A stretch of 19,095 nucleotides of DNA from an uncultured Clostridia bacterium (GTDB taxonomy: Bacteria; Bacillota; Clostridia; UBA1381): positions 1-19,095 of the forward strand of contig CAKSGG010000061.1 of assembly GCA_934454215.1 (NCBI GenBank). Direction: 5' to 3'. Of the stretch, positions 16,329 to 19,095 are shown piece by piece; position 1 is the first letter of the stretch, and each line of letters begins with the position of its first letter. Below the pieces are notes generated by a model. It was not told the origin of the DNA. It did no database searches and saw only the letters and a program-made list of their open reading frames with translations. The position numbers and the translations under genes were made by a program.

Positions 16329-19095
16329 TTGAGAAAAATATTTATTATTGCGTTGGCTATATTGAATCTGCTGTGCATTACATCATATGCAGATGATATA
16401 GCGGCAAAAATCAATTCAAATAACAGTATTGTGGTTGTGGAAGGAGCTCCGGGCGTAGAATACAGCGGAAGCGATGTCATTATTATGGCTGTAAACGGCG
16501 GCGTTCTTCCGCAGAATGTCAAAACGGAGGATATAGAATACATAGGTTATGTAAATGTGGACGGCTACGGAAAATTCAGAAGCAGATTTACCGTGAACGA
16601 CGGAGATTATTCGGATTTAAAAATATACGTAAAACAGGGTACGAAAAATTTAACCGACACAATTATTTCGGCACAGTTTCAGTATGATATTGATTTGGAT
16701 TTTGATTATGACGTAAATAATAAAAAATTAAATATCAAAACAGATAATATATGCAGCGACGGCGAAAGTCTGTATATTGCCGCCGCCGCATATAAGGACA
16801 AGCGGCTTATAACCGTATCGAGCAATACAATATCAATTCCGAAACTGGATAATCAAAAAAATATAACAATGGATTTTAACGCAAAGGACGCCGATGAAAT
16901 ACGTGTTTTTGCATGGGAGAATATATCTCTTATGAAAGCCATGCGCCCCGATGTGGGTAAGCATATATCGGCAAAGCGTACTGTAAACGATATTGAAATA
17001 CCGTACGGAACGGCACTTGCGATATATGATGATAATGCGATAAAAACGGCGGCGGATAAGCTGTTTGCAAATCTTGATGAAGCGAGTGCCGATACATCGG
17101 ACGTATATTGGCTTTACAATAACGGATATTATCTTGAAAGTCTTACTGTGTTCAGAAATTATATGATTGACAGAATGAGAGCAATTAATTATACCGATTC
17201 GATTGATAACAGGGGCTGGTACAAGACAAACGGCGGTTATTATTCCAAAACGGATGCAATGGACGTTCTGTGCGGAAAGATGTCGGCGGAGGAATATAAC
17301 GCAAAATATAAAAAGCTCATAAATAATGCGTCATATTTTCAAAAGGACTACGGCGGATATTTTGATGAGTTTAATACCGATGTTGACACGAATATAAAAT
17401 GGCTGGATATTCCGGCGTGGTTTTCCGACGCTGTCGAATATCCGAGCGACGCATTGTATTATAATGCAAATAATATAATGCCTATGGCGTGCAGATATGC
17501 TTGTACGGGAGATGAAGTATATTTAAAGAGATATATTCAGATACTTAATGATTATTCGTGCAATTATGTAGATGATGTAAACTCGCTTGTTGACGGAATG
17601 AGTGAAGATGATGCAAGGTATTATGCAAAATATACGGATTCGAGGGTATGGAAATTTGAGCTTGGCGGATATAACGCCGCAGCAAGGCTTGAAACGGCGG
17701 GAACAGCGCAGAATCTTATTGCAGGGCTTATAACCGTCAGCAAGGCGCTGCCGTCGGCGAATATATCAAATCAATATACCGATGAATTTTACATGGATAT
17801 GAACAGCGCCGTATATACGGACAAGCTTGATGACAGCGCATATGACCTGATTGACCCTGTCAGATTTGCGAATATATGCTATCAGATTTCGGAAAATGAA
17901 TTTTTCAGATTATCCTCGTATTTGGATTTGGTAACAATACCGAACCAAACGACAAACGGAATAACGGGAATGATAAAATACGCCTGCTTATTCAAGGATT
18001 TTAAAAATTGCAGTGCTTTAACGGACGACATTATAACAGCAATGAACACACTGATTGGAAGATACAGTCAGCCCGATGGAGGGTATCTGGAAATTTCGGA
18101 GGGATATAATTACGGCGACTATAAATTAAGAGCTAATCTTTCCGACTGGATTCAAAGCATATGCCCCGAATATGCCGATAAGTTCGATTTGCAGTTATCA
18201 AATCTGTATTATGTGCAGTTGAGAGAGATGCTGACATCTCCGATAAATCTTATGTCAAATTACGGTAATGCTTACAATAACGGTACGGAGGCGTACTGGA
18301 AACTGCCCGATAAAATGAGGCAGCTGGAGACTGCAAGAGAGAATTTGCAGAGCAATAAATATACGTCGGTATACTTGCCATATTCGGGCTACGGTTCGAT
18401 GCGAAGCGACTGGTCGGAGGACGCATTGTATATGTCATTCTGCAATTACAACAAACGAAACAGCGGTCATACCATGACGGGCACAAATGCCGTTTTAAAT
18501 CTGACGGCATTCGGAAGAACGCTTTTATTAAGCGGCGGAACGCATAATTACGGAGAGGACGATGAAATTCCGTCAACGGCAACGGAATTAAAGCAAAAGT
18601 ATTATGAGCTTAACAGCTATCTAGGCGAGAGGTCGTCAAGAAAGTGGGCGACGGTTCTTGTAAACAATAAATCGCAGGCGGATAAGCAGTATTTATTTAA
18701 CGAGGACGGAACATTTTCGAATAAAAATAATTATGGCACGGTATTAGACAGCGTTGATAATCGTATTTTGGATTCAAGATGGCTGTCAAGCGATAGTTTT
18801 GACTTTGTCGAGGGTAAATGGGACGGCGGTTATTCCGTTGTTGACAGAGATGAAAAAATACAGACTGTGAAGTATAAACCGTATACAGACACGGGAGCAG
18901 TGTCAAAGGACGCTGTTCATCAAAGGCAGATCGTTTTTGTGAAAGAGAAGGGAATATGGGTAGTGCTTGATAAAATGACGAATTGCATGGATAAAAATAA
19001 TACGTACAGTCAAGTTTGGAATTTGCCGGGATATATTGAAAACAGGCAGGATACGTATACGGGCTTCAAGGACGAGGACGTGTATATTGATAATG
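16329..19095 (+). CDS. Second heparinase II/III-like polysaccharide lyase (3' truncated by the window)
   Basis: The frame is open for 922 codons from TTG at 16329 to the window edge. A signal peptide (cleavage after SYA, residue 21) is followed by two beta domains (about 24-119 and 120-207) that the neighbouring lyase lacks; the second ends IRVFAWENISLMKAMRP. From about residue 222 it is collinear with the upstream lyase: IPYGTALAIYDDNAIK, GGYNAAARLETAG (N449), NQTTNG (N539), QPDGGYLEISEGYN (D583, E588, Y593), SGYGSMRSDW (R692, W695), GHTMTGT (H714), LLLSGGTHNY. It ends in GFKDEDVYIDN, matching GFKDEQVI in the neighbour, so roughly the last third of a comparable protein, perhaps with SLH repeats, lies outside. 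Role as for the paralogue: extracellular beta-elimination of a uronic-acid glycan, substrate unknown. It is 17 bases from the upstream gene. Confidence 0.85.
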   Translation, partial: MRKIFIIALAILNLLCITSYADDIAAKINSNNSIVVVEGAPGVEYSGSDVIIMAVNGGVLPQNVKTEDIEYIGYVNVDGYGKFRSRFTVNDGDYSDLKIYVKQGTKNLTDTIISAQFQYDIDLDFDYDVNNKKLNIKTDNICSDGESLYIAAAAYKDKRLITVSSNTISIPKLDNQKNITMDFNAKDADEIRVFAWENISLMKAMRPDVGKHISAKRTVNDIEIPYGTALAIYDDNAIKTAADKLFANLDEASADTSDVYWLYNNGYYLESLTVFRNYMIDRMRAINYTDSIDNRGWYKTNGGYYSKTDAMDVLCGKMSAEEYNAKYKKLINNASYFQKDYGGYFDEFNTDVDTNIKWLDIPAWFSDAVEYPSDALYYNANNIMPMACRYACTGDEVYLKRYIQILNDYSCNYVDDVNSLVDGMSEDDARYYAKYTDSRVWKFELGGYNAAARLETAGTAQNLIAGLITVSKALPSANISNQYTDEFYMDMNSAVYTDKLDDSAYDLIDPVRFANICYQISENEFFRLSSYLDLVTIPNQTTNGITGMIKYACLFKDFKNCSALTDDIITAMNTLIGRYSQPDGGYLEISEGYNYGDYKLRANLSDWIQSICPEYADKFDLQLSNLYYVQLREMLTSPINLMSNYGNAYNNGTEAYWKLPDKMRQLETARENLQSNKYTSVYLPYSGYGSMRSDWSEDALYMSFCNYNKRNSGHTMTGTNAVLNLTAFGRTLLLSGGTHNYGEDDEIPSTATELKQKYYELNSYLGERSSRKWATVLVNNKSQADKQYLFNEDGTFSNKNNYGTVLDSVDNRILDSRWLSSDSFDFVEGKWDGGYSVVDRDEKIQTVKYKPYTDTGAVSKDAVHQRQIVFVKEKGIWVVLDKMTNCMDKNNTYSQVWNLPGYIENRQDTYTGFKDEDVYIDN

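Noticed and set aside
16329..19095. Second lyase as a pseudogene
   Set aside because: The frame is open and collinear with its paralogue up to the last base; it is cut by the window edge only.

Overview
The window is one block of codirectional (+ strand) genes from an AT-rich Gram-positive bacterium, most likely an anaerobic gut-type clostridium. The reasons are strong GGAGG-type ribosome sites with some TTG starts, AGA-rich arginine codons, an LplB/YtcP/LplA-type carbohydrate ABC transporter, and surface proteins held by SLH repeats. Frequent SLH anchoring of carbohydrate-active proteins recalls Monoglobus and relatives; that is inference from memory and not a species call.

Layout. 1-1313: end of one and all of a second CUT1-type permease. 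1383-2864: lipoprotein sugar-binding protein of the LplA/DUF3502 kind. 2883-5519: secreted non-enzymatic protein with three repeats of a jelly-roll-like (DNRLRE/CBM96-like) domain plus a helical domain. 5598-10199: 1533-residue wall protein made of two tandem ~645-residue six-domain copies plus three SLH repeats. 10215-12860: 881-residue protein with N-terminal SLH repeats and a long unrecognised beta-rich region. 12871-16311: heparinase II/III-like lyase with C-terminal SLH repeats. 16329 to the window edge: paralogous heparinase II/III-like lyase with a different N-terminal accessory region, cut by the window end.

Gaps between genes are 14-17 bases, except 69 bases before the lipoprotein gene and 78 bases before the 1533-residue gene; the second holds a strong hairpin. 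No terminator with a U-tract, no tRNA or rRNA, no CRISPR array and no mobile element was seen. The whole window looks like one operon or a large part of one.

Working model (inference): a Gram-positive polysaccharide-utilisation locus. Wall-anchored lyases would cut a uronic-acid-containing glycan, the multi-domain proteins would hold the glycan or organise the surface, and oligosaccharides would enter through the ABC importer, powered by an ATPase encoded elsewhere. The substrate cannot be read from the sequence. The most unusual points are five copies of an unnamed helical module in two neighbouring proteins, a large internal duplication, and a shared non-canonical residue pattern where heparinase-like enzymes usually carry HxHxD.
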